A DNA stretch of 64,000 bases from positions 21,960,954 through 22,024,953 of the forward strand of contig CP154954.1 in NCBI GenBank assembly GCA_039621445.1, read 5' to 3'. Below are positions 20,378 through 32,400 of the stretch, one piece after another. The stretch comes from Euglena gracilis. Taxonomy: Eukaryota > Euglenida > Euglenophyceae > Euglenales. Positions within the stretch are counted from its first letter, which is position 1; each line of letters opens with the position of its first letter. The notes under the pieces are model-generated. The model was given only the letters and a program-made list of their open reading frames with translations, did no database searches and was not told the DNA's origin. The position numbers and the translations under genes are program-made.

Positions 20378-20581
20378 TGGACGTCTCAGAATATTCTTTT
20401 GTTTTTCTTGAAATCCTCGGATTCCCAATTTTCTTGATATCCCAATTGTTCCAAAGACGTAAACACAAGTCAATGTGACATGAAACCAGAGCCAGCGGTC
20501 TGCGAGGAGAAAAGTTCAAATTAAGAATACAAAAGGCAGTTCGGCAGTTGGTAAGGTAAGCGGTCAGGCAAATAGTCCGCA
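20378..20581 (-). repeat. 5' LTR of the family 2 element
   Basis: This 204-bp copy is about 97.5% identical to 13519-13722. Its outer (right) flank is the second zinc-knuckle region of a family 1 Gag. Confidence 0.92.
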
Positions 20582-22745
20582 ATCTCGGTGTTCGCTTTGT
20601 GGATCGAGTGATCACCACTCATCCAAATGTCTGCGTTCTCGTTCTCCCCACCCTAGCCTACGTCATCGCGGTATGAATCGCGGTGACAAGGGTCAATCCT
20701 CCAACCGCCATAAAGTCGGTTTCAAGATGTCTTGTTTGGAGGATGACATCCCGGCTTCAGGCAGGGAGGGGGATGAGACACGGATACCGATTTCAACGAG
20801 TCCTGCACGGCGGTGCACACGTTGAAATCCGTTTATACGTCTAAAAGGCCCATAGCCGGCTATTCGGCCGGTTCGGACCTGGAGTATGGGAGCCCGAGGT
20901 CCGAGGGCACGGACCTGTGTGCTGATGAACAGATGGAGGTAGGGCCTGATCAACCCTGCCCCCCCTGCCCATCTGCCTTCCTGGTCGGTACCTGGAACAT
21001 TTCTTGGGTCCCCCACCCCCCACTCCAACTTTCCGCTCGGAATGTTGTGGAAAGTAGAAAAGGGTTCATGGGAAAGCTGGCAAGAAAACGTATTTTCGCC
21101 AGACACTTCACTTTGCCTACCCCCCACGGAAATTTTGGTCCAAGTGGAAATCAAAATCGAAAATTTTTGTGCAAACGTCAAAATTCTCATTGAGACTGGT
21201 TGTCGCATAGCACTACTTTTTCGGTTCGGGTTGATGCCAACACCCCTTCTTGGTGCAAGCCAAGAAGCCGATCAAAATTACGACGGCTGACAACACCCCC
21301 ATGTGCGGTGGTGACTTGGCATGCTTTTTGGACATAGTCCTGCCCCTCATCACCAAGCACCATTCACCCCCCCCAACCGCAAAATTTTCCGGATACCTGG
21401 GGATATGAATCCGGAATCCATGGTTCTGACGTAATTCTGGGATACCCTTTTTTACGTCAGCACCGGCTGGTAGTGGATTTCCACTCCCACGGTTTGCGCA
21501 CATCACCATTCTCTACATTGCCCCCAAACCCTCATCACATGTGGCGTCAACCGCGACAGCCACCAATTTTTCCACACCGTTTTCAAAAAAATTCACCCCG
21601 TTACCAACCACACCAACCAACGTTTTCCACACCGGGTGTACCGAGAAAGTTCACCCCCTGCCCATTGACACACCAAGTTCCGTTCCCCATCAGGCAAGGC
21701 AAGCGAGTAGCGGTCCCCCCCTCGTTCTATTGGGTTACAAGACGAAAGCCCAAAGGCCTGATGTACGTACGGTGTCGAGTAGTCGCCCAGCTGCACCAAT
21801 ACCCCGTTTTCCACCAGATTAATTTCTTTAAGATACATCTGTACACCCCCCAGCAGCTACAAAAGCGCACCCCAACTTTTACACACACCCCCACCAGACC
21901 AACATACGCGACCAGGACCACTACTCCGACACTTCCCACCAATGTGTGCACTGTAGGAGAATTTCGGCCCAGCCAGATTTCGATTGTGGATATTTAGTCC
22001 AAACACCAACACTAATCCCGGTTTCGCGTAACCATCCACTTGGTTGCGGTTCGCAATGTGCGACCGTACATCAAGTGCTTCAACAACGACGTATTGCCTT
22101 GTTGTTTGGAACCGCGAAATCCGTGTCACACACCTCCCCCACCTCCATCTGGCAGGATATGGACTGGGTATGCACCCATCCAACCCACCAATCCTCGGAA
22201 ATGACCCTTGGGAGTGTGGATGACACACCCTTGGCCTATGTTTGCGGATCCCTGAATTGCGTTACCGCTCTTCAACCCGCGAACCAGGTCGACACCTACA
22301 CAATGCGCGTATGGAATGCATTTAATTTTGGTCAATATCGTATTTTGGAGGAATGGTTCTCAAAATCGCGGTTTTGGCTGATTCCTTCTATTTGTCGTTG
22401 GAAGTTGATGCATTTTCATCAAAAGCACATGTGCGCTGGTCGCGATATTGGTCGCGACATTCCAACGCGTTTCTAAAATTTTGGGGTGATACGGTGCTAT
22501 GGATGCATCCTCCCCCAAAACTTATCCCGGATGTGGTGGAGAAAATCCGCCGCGATGAAGCGCGAGGAGCTCTCCTCATACCCGTCAATCCGAATGCGGA
22601 TTGATTTCACCAACTATCCTCTGTGTGTTTTCGTTGGTGGGGTTTACCCGCTGACGTACCACTGTTCGAGGATTTTTGTGGTATATTATTACCACCCTCT
22701 AAGGAAATCATTTTCCGCGTTTGTTTCTTTGACGCATTCAGAATA
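20582..22745 (+). pseudogene. Ty3 family 1 Gag tail, protease and Dam-like domain, right copy
   Basis: The sequence resumes at a zinc knuckle (CSLCGSSDHHSSKC, about 20590-20630). The Gag-protease border codon is TAT (20885-20887), where the other two copies have TAG. The protease then reads VKILIETGCRIALLF (DTG to ETG). After 21300 the order follows 58730-60290 of the intact element: a proline-rich linker, SSSRPAAPIPRFPP in the shifted frame, CRRISAQPDFDCG, and from 22340 [52 protein letters not shown]. Several frameshifts are present. Similarity ends at about 22745 ([11 protein letters not shown]), where it abuts the minus-strand Gag. Its first part duplicates 12412-13066. Confidence 0.85.
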
Positions 22746-23787
22746 TCCGATTTGCGTGTGCCAAGATACCTTGGTACCGATGGGGATATGTTGCAGACGA
22801 GGAATCTCGTGCATGCAACTGTTGTTGCAAATGCAACAACGCGGATGAACAGGACTCCGTTTGTCCCGATAACTGTCGTAGTGAGTCACGCAGGTGCAGA
22901 AACTTGGAGTCATTCCGCGTTTCCACTTCGTGCATGCATTCACTAATTTGCCGGAAGTTTTGCGGGAGGTGTTGGCGCATTTTGTCAAAGGTTTCCTGAA
23001 AGTTTGCAAGGTCAATACCCGCACTTTCGAAATTCCTTCGGCAATATTTGGCAACTTCCTGCAAGTAATTCCAGCTGTATTCCAGCTTGGTGAACACATG
23101 CTTTTGGTTGTCCTCATCAATCTGAAGCACTTTGTTCAGTGCGGTTGCACAATCTGCAACGCATTGTTGCACATGGTTGAACTGCCTCACGAGGGGGTGA
23201 TCCCCTGGAAGCCGAGCAACAATATCCTGCACATCCTCAGCAGTGTGGAGCTCCACCGTGCCCTTCCCATAGCCATCCATGGGTTGGGACGCACCGGAGA
23301 CTTCCGGAACCACTAGGCGAGTCCCCGGCTGCCAAGAAGGTGCGGGATCGCCTCCAAGATTGGGTGGTGGTGGCAAACCTCTGTAAGGGCTTGCCGGTGG
23401 AAGAGCGGGTGGTGGTTGAAAGAAACACGGGGTTTTTAGCCCACCATCACCAGAGAAGTCCGGTGGCGAAATCCCCACGGGTCTCTCCGGTGTGCGCAAC
23501 TGCACCATTGCCGCAGACAGAGGCGAATACCCTTGTTGCGGCAAGGTGAGTGTGGAAGCGGCCGCATCAGCCTCTAAAGCCAGTGATGTGGAGGGCTCAT
23601 CGCCGACCACTGTCAATGATGACAAGAGCTGCAATTTTGACAATTGAACCAATTGTGCCTCATCGGCGTGGGAACTGGAAGCACTTTCACATAAAAGCTT
23701 CCAATCCCCTGTTTCTTGGTCAATGTCTTGCAATGATGCCTGTAATAAGGCCTAGTTGAATTGATGGTTGGGGCCTGTGCTTTGCAT
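22738..23787 (-). pseudogene. Coiled-coil N-terminal Gag of a family 1 relative
   Basis: A start codon on the minus strand (23785-23787) is followed after 12 codons by TAG (23752-23754). The frame then stays open for about 335 codons. The order is an acidic start, a Pro-rich middle (PPPALPPASPYRGLPPPP), then a helical region: HVQQCVADCATALNKVLQ, YSWNYLQEVAKYCRRNFES, MRQHLPQNFRQISECMHEVE, QTESCSSALLHLQQQLHA. The same pattern occurs at 53400-53833 (HQCVAECATSLNKVL, QLPQNFQQISETLHEAE), so this is a conserved Gag extension. It lies about 200 bp after an LTR and primer binding site in the same orientation, as expected for a 5' gag. Its downstream part is lost at the head-to-head junction near 22745. 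Confidence 0.75.
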
Positions 23788-23985
23788 CTTTCTGATTACA
23801 AAAGCAGCAAAAACCCACAAAACTAACCAGTTGTGCTGGCACCAGAGGGGCTGTAACGGGTAATACCGTACAGAGCCTTCCGGAGCCTGCTCGTCTGCTT
23901 AGACGTTGACTAGAAGCCGGGAGCTGACGCTGCGACCGTGTAATAACGGTGCAGGGGCCACCCGCTGCCAGTCAGCGTATGATCG

Positions 23986-24001
23986 AACCAATCTGCTACC
24001 A
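23986..24001 (-). promoter_or_regulatory. Primer binding site, minus-strand family 1 relative
   Basis: On the minus strand two bases (CT) separate the LTR end (...TTACA) from TGGTAGCAGATTGGTT. The first ten bases match the initiator Met tRNA 3' end. The intact element at 56572 has the same arrangement. Confidence 0.75.
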
Positions 24002-24003
24002 AG

Positions 24004-24383
24004 TGTAATACCTGGTAGCCTTTCTTTCTGTGAAGTATGTGTAGGATCGTAACCACATCTGCTACAAAGTGCACGTCTGATTCCCAATTACCCTTTTCAA
24101 ATTCCCAACAAGCATTCGCTTTCGCCTTGGCGCCCCTGCTTGGGAACTGAAAAGCAGAGTAACAGAAAACCCCTTTTCCCAACTTCCCAAGAAGCAAAGC
24201 ACGGAGCAATGCAGGGAGGACGGACTGGATATCCAAAACCGGTCCCGAGAAAAGGAAAGACAAACAGAATAAAGAATACCACCTGTGGAGAGAGAAGGGG
24301 CACCAATTAGGAGATCCTAATAGCATCTGCTTCCATCCTAACTTCCTCAACGGAAGTGGACAGAAGCATACGCCTGGTACACA
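24004..24383 (-). repeat. 5' LTR of a family 1 relative
   Basis: This 380-bp sequence reads TGTGTACCAGGCG... to ...GGTATTACA on the minus strand. Its first 12 bases equal the start of the LTR at 56139, and it ends in the same CA-CT-TGG arrangement before the primer binding site. It contains TTCTCTCTCCACAG, a possible splice acceptor or shared LTR block also seen near 47120. Confidence 0.75.
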
Positions 24384-24663
24384 ACAAGGCCGGCTGATTT
24401 GGGGAGGGGCCGGTCCGGTGGGCTCCCTTGGGTCTTTCTGGTGCGTGGCGGGGCCTTCGGCTCGTCTCCTTTGCCCTCTGCCTGGCTTCCTTCGGCTGGC
24501 GGGAGGGAGGGGCGTGCCTCCCCCTCCCTTGTTCCTGCTCGGTTCTCTTGTGGCGCTCTAGGGGGGGGGTTCCCGGGGGTGAGGGGCCCTCGCTCGGTTG
24601 CCTGTGGGGCCCCTTGGGGGGGGGGTCCTGGCTCAGTGGCCCTCGGGGTCTCTTGGTGGCCCT
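24384..24663. other. G/C-rich spacer between elements
   Basis: This is low-complexity sequence of GGGG and CCCC runs (up to nine or ten G) with imperfect units such as GGGGCCCCTTGGGGGG. Similar sequence lies at 36101-36286 and 41761-41850. No gene. It ends in CCCT, the left copy of the duplication that flanks the tandem array. Confidence 0.5.
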
Positions 24664-25265
24664 TGTCGGCTGCCGCTGGCGTCGGCAGCCAAAAATTCGC
24701 ACAAAACTCCCTAAAACCCCCAGTAAGAACCATCAAAGTAAGTTAACCGCCACGCGAGAGGATTTGGAACCACAGCACATTCCAGCAAGAATTTGAGAAC
24801 TCGATTTGAGAATCACAAAAGCAGAAAAGTCAATTGAGAATTGAAGGATCAAAAAGGACAATTCAATTATCCAAAGAAGCCAAGGCATCCCTTTCCACAT
24901 TTTTGTTTCCTTGCCACAACAACTCACCTGAACTCAAAGGTACTCACCTACCCTCGCCAGCAGGTTTGTTGTGCTCTGCTATGTGCTTCCAAGTAGGAGG
25001 GTTGGTTTTTTCTTTGCTCACCTTTTGATCCAAATGTTTGAAAAGGCAAAACAGTGGAGGCTAAAAACGATCCTACGCGGGGAGACAGGGGTACCTGGGT
25101 CGGGGGGGCTCACCCCACCCCCATTACCGCCTGTTGATTTGTTTAAAAGGGGGGCCCAACTTGCCAAAGGCCCTGGCCTGAGCCCACCAGGGCCAGAAAA
25201 AGGCATTTGTGGCCCCAGCTAAATCAGCCCCCAAGGGCGAGGAGGGTCCTCCGTCCCCCCCAACA
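24664..25265 (+). repeat. LTR 1 of the tandem array
   Basis: This 602-bp LTR follows CCCT. Its first 23 internal bases form a hairpin with arms GGCTGCCG / CGGCAGCC and a 7-base loop. A second hairpin, GGCCCTGG / CCAGGGCC, lies about 500 bp in. It ends CCAACA, directly before the primer binding site. Confidence 0.88.
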
Positions 25266-25277
25266 TGGTACGCAGAG
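25266..25277 (+). promoter_or_regulatory. Primer binding site of tandem unit A
   Basis: TGGTACGCAGAGG directly follows the LTR. The older copy at 36859 has TGGTAGCAGAGG, an exact match to the 3' end expected of initiator Met tRNA. The C inserted here is shared by units A-C and by 47824. Confidence 0.8.
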
Positions 25278-28200
25278 GTTGCTTTACTGACTCTGTCAGT
25301 GAAGAATTTTTACTTTCGGTTGATGACAAATCAGAACCCCCCAACATGGTTAGCAGAATCTGTTCCAATCTTGAAGGCGGTTCTTCAACTCTGAATGGTG
25401 AAACGGAAACAGATGAAATTCCTACTATTTTTGAGGATTCTGACAGTGAAAATTTTGAGGAAGGGTTCAACCAGCGTGCCCAGTCATCTTGAGGGACTTC
25501 CTCTGACTGTTTGGCGTCAGAGGATTGAATTAGTAGTTGCACAAATTGACAGAACTGTCCGAGGTTGGTGTTTTGACATTGACACCCGTTTTGAGAAATA
25601 TTACGTGTCCCTGTTTGAGAGAGACAAGGCTCTGACAAAGAAGCTGGTTGACGTGCAATGATTATTAAGTGTGGCAAAAGAAGAAATAGGACGAATGGCG
25701 GAACAAATAAAATTGTTGGAACTGCAAATCGCTGAAAAGCTGCAGCTCAATGAAACAAAGTTGCCAAGTCCAAAACAATTTTGTGTCTGTGATTCAAAAT
25801 TCTGGACATGTCACGAATTTGCAAACATCATCAGTGTCTTCTGAGAAAACTTCCTCAGATTTTGCTGCACAGCCAAGAATATTCAGACAAACGAAAAAAT
25901 TCTGGAGGCCTGCCAAAAACAGCTGGAACGACTTTCAATTTTTGAGACCAAATTGGTTTCAAGATTGGTGGGGTTGGGACTGGCATTTAAATCCCTGGAA
26001 CAGCTGGGGGTGGTTTCCACCGTATCAGTGGTGGTGGTGTTTTTTTTTCAGAACACGTCTGACCACTGACTGGCACAGCACAGCACTTTACAGTGTCGAG
26101 CATGTTTCTGTGGGTTGTTTTGTTATTGTATTTTGATAAGTTTTTCACGGTGCGCTAGCGTTGGAGGCAGATGTGCAATCAGGTCGGAAACAAAATTTGA
26201 ACTTTCAGTATTCACTGTTTGGCTTATGGAAAAACAGCCAAGTCAAACATTTTTTGAATCTGGTTTCTGGGGTGCACGTTTTTTCCCCAGTTGCTTTCCC
26301 CTTAAATGGAGACGCCCAGCCACGATGCTTGGCATTTTTCTCGTAGTGTTCAGGCAGCCAGATCAATGATTTTCAGCTTCAGAGTTTTCAGTATTCGGTT
26401 GTGCCAAATGTCATTGGGGGTGGGGCACGGCATTGACATGTGTCATCATCCCAGACGGGGACAAATCAGACATCTCAGGTTGGATTTTTGTTTGTGTTTT
26501 TGCTGGTCCTTTTTGTCATGGGACAGTTTTTCCAGAGAGAAACTTTTTCCCCGGACAGGGACATATGTTGGAGGATCGGCACAGTTTTTTTGGGATTTTT
26601 CAGTCCACTTTCATTGTGGTTTTCGAGTGTGGCAGCCCAGCTGTGGCAGGTTTTATCTGGGCTTTTGACAAATCCTGACGTGGGGGGGAGACCGCCAAGG
26701 GACACTCGTGACCAAACAGTTTTTGGGAAAGCGCGCAAAGAGGGGTTCCGAGGGTAGGGCCCGACCCAGGCAAGGAATAAACACCCCTGTGGCCACCCAT
26801 CTAAGGGCTCAGGAAACAGTTTTCAATTTACAGTGGGAACCAAGGTGGATTAACCCAGGAGGAAAAGAAACCCCTGAGGAAAATTCATTTTTTGGGCACA
26901 TCAGTGGCATCATCAGTGGCATTCAGTTTCGGTTTTTCAGTGAAAAATCTGCTGATCTGTGGGTTGCACTTTCTGCGGCATTTTTCTGGCTGTGGAGTTT
27001 GCTTGAGGGAAGAAAACTCAGAAGTGGGGGACGCCTCACAATGCAAAACTCCCAAATGCAATTTTTGCAGTTTGAGGCTTGCTTATACAGCTTACGTGTG
27101 ACCCATTTGATGGATCAAGATCAGATTATTAAGTGCCGTTTTTGTGCAGAATTCAGTGGCATTTTAACGTTCGGTTCTGTGAGAAATTTCAGAAATCTGC
27201 CTCAGTGGTGAATTTTGTGCGTGTGTGCATGCTTTGTCATGCAGGTTCAAGCAATCAATCAAACAGACAAGCACCGAAGAGAATCAACGCCAAAGATGTT
27301 GAGAATTTCAAGGCTGATGAGTTTTTCAACAAGTTCAAGTCTGTTGACTGGGACAATGATGATTACATTGACATTGAACTACATTGAGATCAAAAGCAGA
27401 CAAAGCATCAAGGAATTTGATTGAATTTATTGAATTCAAAAGTTGCAACAGTTTGCAAAGAATCGACTACAATGAACATTTGGAAGTCGAGTGGGAGAAC
27501 ATACTTCAATGATATCAATCATCAATGGGATCCAAGCAATTGAATGACATGATTACGATTGTCATGATCACAATTGTGGATTATTTGTGGAGTTGCAGAC
27601 AATGGTGGATTTTTTTCACTCAAGCACTGGCAGTGGAAGTTTAAGGCTGACCTAACCGAACCGGGGACTTTGGCCCAATGCACGGCCAATGCCCAGGCTC
27701 AATGATTGGTTGGCCACTCCCCATCGTGCCAGGAATGTTTCCTGAATTGTTGGAGTCAGGTCAAGGCTGTGTTGAGCAGTTTTTTTTGTGTTGGTGTGGT
27801 GGATCAAAATCAGTTTCGGCTTTACGGTTGGAGTTTTTTGACTCAGAATTGGATACCTTTGTGAGACGTTTGGGTGGGGACAGGAATGCATCATTTTTTG
27901 TGAACGTGACTGGTTTTGGTCACATCCCAGATTGTGACGGGGTTTGATGTTATATTGATTCGGTTTGGACTATTGGATGTTGGTCAAGTGCATTTTTCCA
28001 TGGAACACAGCTTGGAGGCATCCGAACTCGGGGGGGGGGGACCCTGGACCGGAGATGACCCATCCTCCGTCCAAAGGCCCTGGTGTGGGCCAATGAAATA
28101 AAAAAACCCAGCCACGTGGGTACTAAAGCCCTGTGACATAGTGGCTGAGGTCCAACGAGCAGCTCTGTTCTTTTGGCGTTCAAAAAAAATCCAGACATTT

Positions 28201-28851
28201 TCATTTGGGATGGATGACAAGGAAGTGAGCGTGCATAGACACAAAACACACAACCGCACAAGCACACGAACCCGCACACCCATTGTACACTATTCCATAT
28301 AACCGCTAACCCACTCACCTTTTCACGTTTGCTTACCGTTTGCCTGTTTCTCACCCAACTGTTCCTGTTCCAAATTGGAAAGGAATGCCAGGGTTTCTCT
28401 TTTTCTTTGCCCCCAAAATTCATTTTCTGAGGCACTGTTGGCCAAAGTCACTTATTTTTTTTAAAAAAATTGAAATTTAATGAAGTCTCACATACTGAAA
28501 GCTGCCAAAAAAAAGAAAGGATTTTCACCAAGGGGGCAGCTTCGGACTTAGGCCTTGGAGTAGAGTGCAAAGATTTTGTGTCCAAAAACACGTTCCCCAT
28601 GCAACTCGGAGGAAAGGGGTGGGGGGGCTTCCCCCGAGGACCTGATTTTTCAGAGTCCCCCAAGGTGCCCGATATTATGGCTGGGGAGGGGTCAGACTCG
28701 TAATACGAATTTCCAAAAAAAAAAGCGACAGAAACCGTTTAATACAAAAACGCAGAACTTTCGGCCCCCACAAAAGAAATCAATTTCACTCTCCCCGTTT
28801 TTGCCCGGGGGGGTGGGGGGGGGGCAGAAAAACGGTTCCGACTAACGTCGC

Positions 28852-28862
28852 AAGGGAGGGGG
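28852..28862 (+). promoter_or_regulatory. Polypurine tract of unit A
   Basis: AAGGGAGGGGG abuts the next LTR (TGTCGG...). The same tract precedes the LTRs at 33068, 35497 and 52378, as expected of the primer for plus-strand cDNA synthesis. Confidence 0.75.
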
Positions 28863-29464
28863 TGTCGGCTGCCGCTGGCGTCGGCAGCCAAAAATTTCCC
28901 CAAAGTTCCCAAAACCCCCAGTAAGAACCATCAAAGTAAGTTAACCGCCACGCGAGAGGATTTGGAACCACAACAAATTCCAGCAAGAATTTAAGAATTC
29001 GATTTGAGAATCACAAAAGCAGAAAAGTCAATTGAGAATTGAAGGATCAAAAAGGACAGTTCAATTATCCAAAGAAGCCAAGGCATCCCTTTCCACATTT
29101 TTGTTTCCTTGCCACAACACCTCAGCTGAACTCAAAGGTACTCACCTACCCTCGCCAGCAGGTTTGTTGTGCTCTGCTATGTGCGTCCAAGTAGGAGGGT
29201 TGGTTTTTTCTTTGCTCACCTTTTGATCCAAATGTTTGAAAAGGCAAAACAGTGGAGGCTAAAAACGACCCTACGCGGGGAGACAGGGGGACCTGGGTCG
29301 GGGGGGCTCACCTCACCCCCATTACCGCCTGTTGATTTGTTTAAAAGGGGGGCCCAACTTGCCAAAGGTCCTGGCCTGAGCCCACCAGGGCCAGAAAAAG
29401 GAATTTGTGGCCCCAGCTAAATCAGCCCCCAAGGGCGAGGAGGGTCCTCCGTCCCCCCCCAACA
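28863..29464 (+). repeat. LTR 2 of the tandem array
   Basis: This 602-bp LTR is nearly identical to LTR 1 and is shared between units A and B. Confidence 0.88.
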
Positions 29465-32400
29465 TGGTACGCAGAGGTTGCTTTACTGACTCTGTCAGTG
29501 AATAATTTTTACTTTCGGTTGATGACAAATCAGAACCCCCTAACATGGTTAGCAGAATCTGTTCCAATCTTGAAGGAGGTTCTTCAACTCTGAATGGTGA
29601 AACGGAAACAGATGACATTCCTACTATTTTTGAGGATTCTGACAGTGAAAATGTTGAGGAAGGGTTCAACCAGCGTGCCCAGTCATCTTGAGGGACTTCC
29701 TGTGACTGTTTGGCGTCAGAGGATTGAATTAGTAGTTGCACAAATTGACAAAATTGTCCGACGTTGGTGTTTTGACATTGACACCCGTTTTGAGAAATAT
29801 TACGTGTCCCTGTTTGAGAGGGACAAGGCTCTGACAAAGCAGCTGGTTGACGTGCAATGTTTATTAAGTGTGGCAAAAGAAGAAATAGGACGAATGGCGG
29901 AACAAATAAAATTGTTGGAACTGCAAATCGCTGAAAAGCTGCAGCTCAATGAAACAAAGTTGCCAAATCCAAAAAAAATTTGTGTCTGTGATTCAAAATT
30001 CTGGACATGTCACGAATTTGCAAACATCATCAGTGTCTTCTGAGAAAACTTCCTCAGATTTTGCTCCACAGCCAATAATATTCAGACAAACGAACAAATT
30101 CTGGAGGCCTGCCAAAAACAGCTGGAACGACTTTCAATTTTTGAGACCAAATTGGTTTCAAGATTGGTGGAGTTGGGACTGGCATTTAAATCCCTGGAAC
30201 AGCTGGGGGTGGTTTCCACGGTATCAGTGGTGGTGGTGATTTTTTTTTCAGCACAGGTCTGACCACTGACTGGCACAGCACAGCACTTTACAGTGTCGAG
30301 CATGTTTCTGTGGGTTGTTTTGTTTTTGTATTTTGATAAGTTTTTTACGGTGCGCTAGCGTTGGAGGCAGATGTGCAATCAGGTCGGAAACAAAATCTGG
30401 ACTTTCAGTTTTCAGAGTTTGGCTTATGGAAAAACAGCCAAGTCAAACATTTTTTGAATCTGGTTTCTGGGGTGCACGTTTTTTACCCAGTTGCTTTCCC
30501 CTTAAATGGAGACGCCCAGCCACGATGCTTGGCATTTTTCTCGTAGTGTTCAGGCAGCCAGATCAATGATTTTCAGCTTCAGAGGTTTCAGTATTCGGTT
30601 GTGCCAAATGTGATTGGGGGTGGGGCACGGCATTGACATGTGTCACCATCCCAGACGGGGACAAATCAGACATCTCAGGTTGGATTTTTGTTTGTGTTTT
30701 TGCTGGTCCTTTTTGTCATGGGACAGTTTTTCCAGACAGAAACTTTTCCCCTGGACAGGGACATATGTTGGAGGATCGGCACAGTTTTTTGGGATTTTTC
30801 AGTCCACTTTCATTGTGGTTTTCGAGTGTGGCAGCCCGCCCAGCTGTGGCAGGTTTTATCTGGGTTTTTTCCAAATCCTGACGTGGGGTGGAGACCGCCA
30901 AGGGACCACTCGTGACCAAAAAGTTTTTGGGAAAGCGCGCAAAGAGGGGTTCTGAGGGTAGGGCCCGACCCAGGCAAGGAATAAACACCCCTGTGGCCAT
31001 CCATCTAAGGGCTCAGGAAACAGTTTTCAATTTACAGTGGGAACCAAGGTGGATTAACCCAGGAGGAAAAGAAACCCCTGAGGAAAATTGATTTTTTGGG
31101 CACATCAGTGGCATCATCAGTGGCATTCAGTTTCAGTTTTTCAGTAACAAATCTGCTGATCTGTGGGTTGCACTTTCTGCGGCATTTTTCTGGCTGTGGA
31201 GTTTGCTTGAGGGAAGAAAACTCAGACGTGGGGGACGCCTCACAATGCAAAACTCCCAAATGCAATTTTTGCAGTTTGAGACTTGCTTCTACAGCTTACG
31301 TGTGACCCATTTGATGGATCAAGATCAGATTATTAAGTGCCGTTTTTGTGCAGAATTCAGTGGCATTTTCACGTTCGGTTCTGTGAGAAATTTCAGAAAT
31401 CTGCCTCAGTGGTGAATTTTGTGCGTGTGTGCATGCTTTGTCATGCAGGTTCAAGCAATCAATCAAACAGACAAGCACCGAAGAGAATCAACGCCAAAGA
31501 TTTTGAGAATTTCAAGGCTGATGAGTTTTTCAACAAGTTCAAGTCTGTTGACTGGGAGAATGATGATTACATTGACATTGAACTACATTGAGATCAAAAG
31601 CAGACAAAGCATCAAGGAATTTGATTGAATTTATTGAATTCAAAAGTTGCAACAGTTTGCAAAGAATCGACTACAATGAACATTTGGAAGTCGAGTGGGA
31701 GAACATACTTCAATGATATCAATCATCAATGGGATCCAAGCAATTGAATGACATGATTACGATTGTCATGATGACAATTGTGGATTGTTTGTGGAGTTGC
31801 AGACAATGGTGGATTTTTTTCACTCAAGCACTGGCAGTAGAAGTTTAAGGCTGACGTAACCGAACCGGGGACCTTGGCCCAATGCACGGCCAATGCCCAG
31901 GCTCAATGATTGGTTGGCCACTCCCCATCGTGCCAGGAATGTTTCCTGAATTGTTGGAGTCAGGTCAAGGCTGTGTTGAGCAGTTTTTTTGTGTTGGTGT
32001 GGTGGATCAAAATCAGTTTCGGCTTTACGGTTGGAGTTTTTTGACTCAGAATTGGATTCCTTTGTGAGACGTTTGGGTGGGGACAGGAATGCATCATTTT
32101 TTGTGAACGTGACTGGTTTTGGTCACATCCCAGATTGTGACGGGGTTTGATGTTATGTTGATTCGGTTTGGACTATTGGATGTTGGTCAAGTGCATTTTT
32201 CCATGGAACACAGCTTGGAGGCATCCGAACTCGGGGGAGGAGGGACCCTGGACCGGAGATGACCCATCCTCCGTCCAAAGGCCCTGGTGTGGGCCAATGA
32301 AATAAAAAAACCCAGCCACGTGGGTACTAAAGCCCTGTGACATAGTAGCTGAGGTCCAACGTGCAGCTCTGTTCTTTTGGCGTTCAAAAAAAAATCCAGA

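Larger units (their letters stand above)
13519..20581 (-). mobile_element. Ty3/gypsy family 2 element, complete but decayed, LTR-bounded
   Basis: Two 204-bp direct repeats, 13519-13722 and 20378-20581, begin TG and end CA and differ at only five positions. They bracket a minus-strand series: primer binding site, gag, nucleocapsid-protease, a Dam-like domain, RT, RNase H, integrase and chromodomain. The order protease-RT-RNase H-integrase is that of Ty3/gypsy. The reading frame changes between almost every domain, and at least one change falls inside RT, so the copy is probably inactive although its LTRs are young. No target-site duplication is present: the left flank ends GACAA and the right begins ATCTC. 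Both flanks are family 1 sequence, and the two flanks overlap by several hundred bp. Confidence 0.9.
25266..28862 (+). mobile_element. Internal region of unit A
   Basis: These 3597 bp hold only short reading frames. Near the 5' end the frame 25266-25492 encodes an acidic, Ser-rich peptide (SEEFLLSVDDKSEPPNMV, then DEIPTIFEDSDSENFEEGF). In the next phase a coiled-coil follows (25520-25760: RRIELVVAQID-like, then IGRMAEQIKLLELQIAEKLQ). A tryptophan-rich stretch lies at about 25880-26050. Further on, 26708-27211 (167 codons) is open, without a recognised domain. This looks like a decayed Gag-like protein and no enzyme. Unit B is almost identical. Confidence 0.7.

Noticed and set aside
24307-24796. 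Several 115-130 codon Pro/Gly/Arg-rich frames on both strands
   Set aside because: Open frames are expected in G/C-rich low-complexity DNA. The region is a spacer between elements.
26708-27211. 167-codon frame in unit A as a conserved gene
   Set aside because: The frame is broken in units B, D and E, and the peptide has no domain. Similarity among units is at DNA level.
27133-27387. Small Cys-containing frame in units A and B
   Set aside because: Not maintained in units D and E. Probably a chance opening in a repeated sequence.
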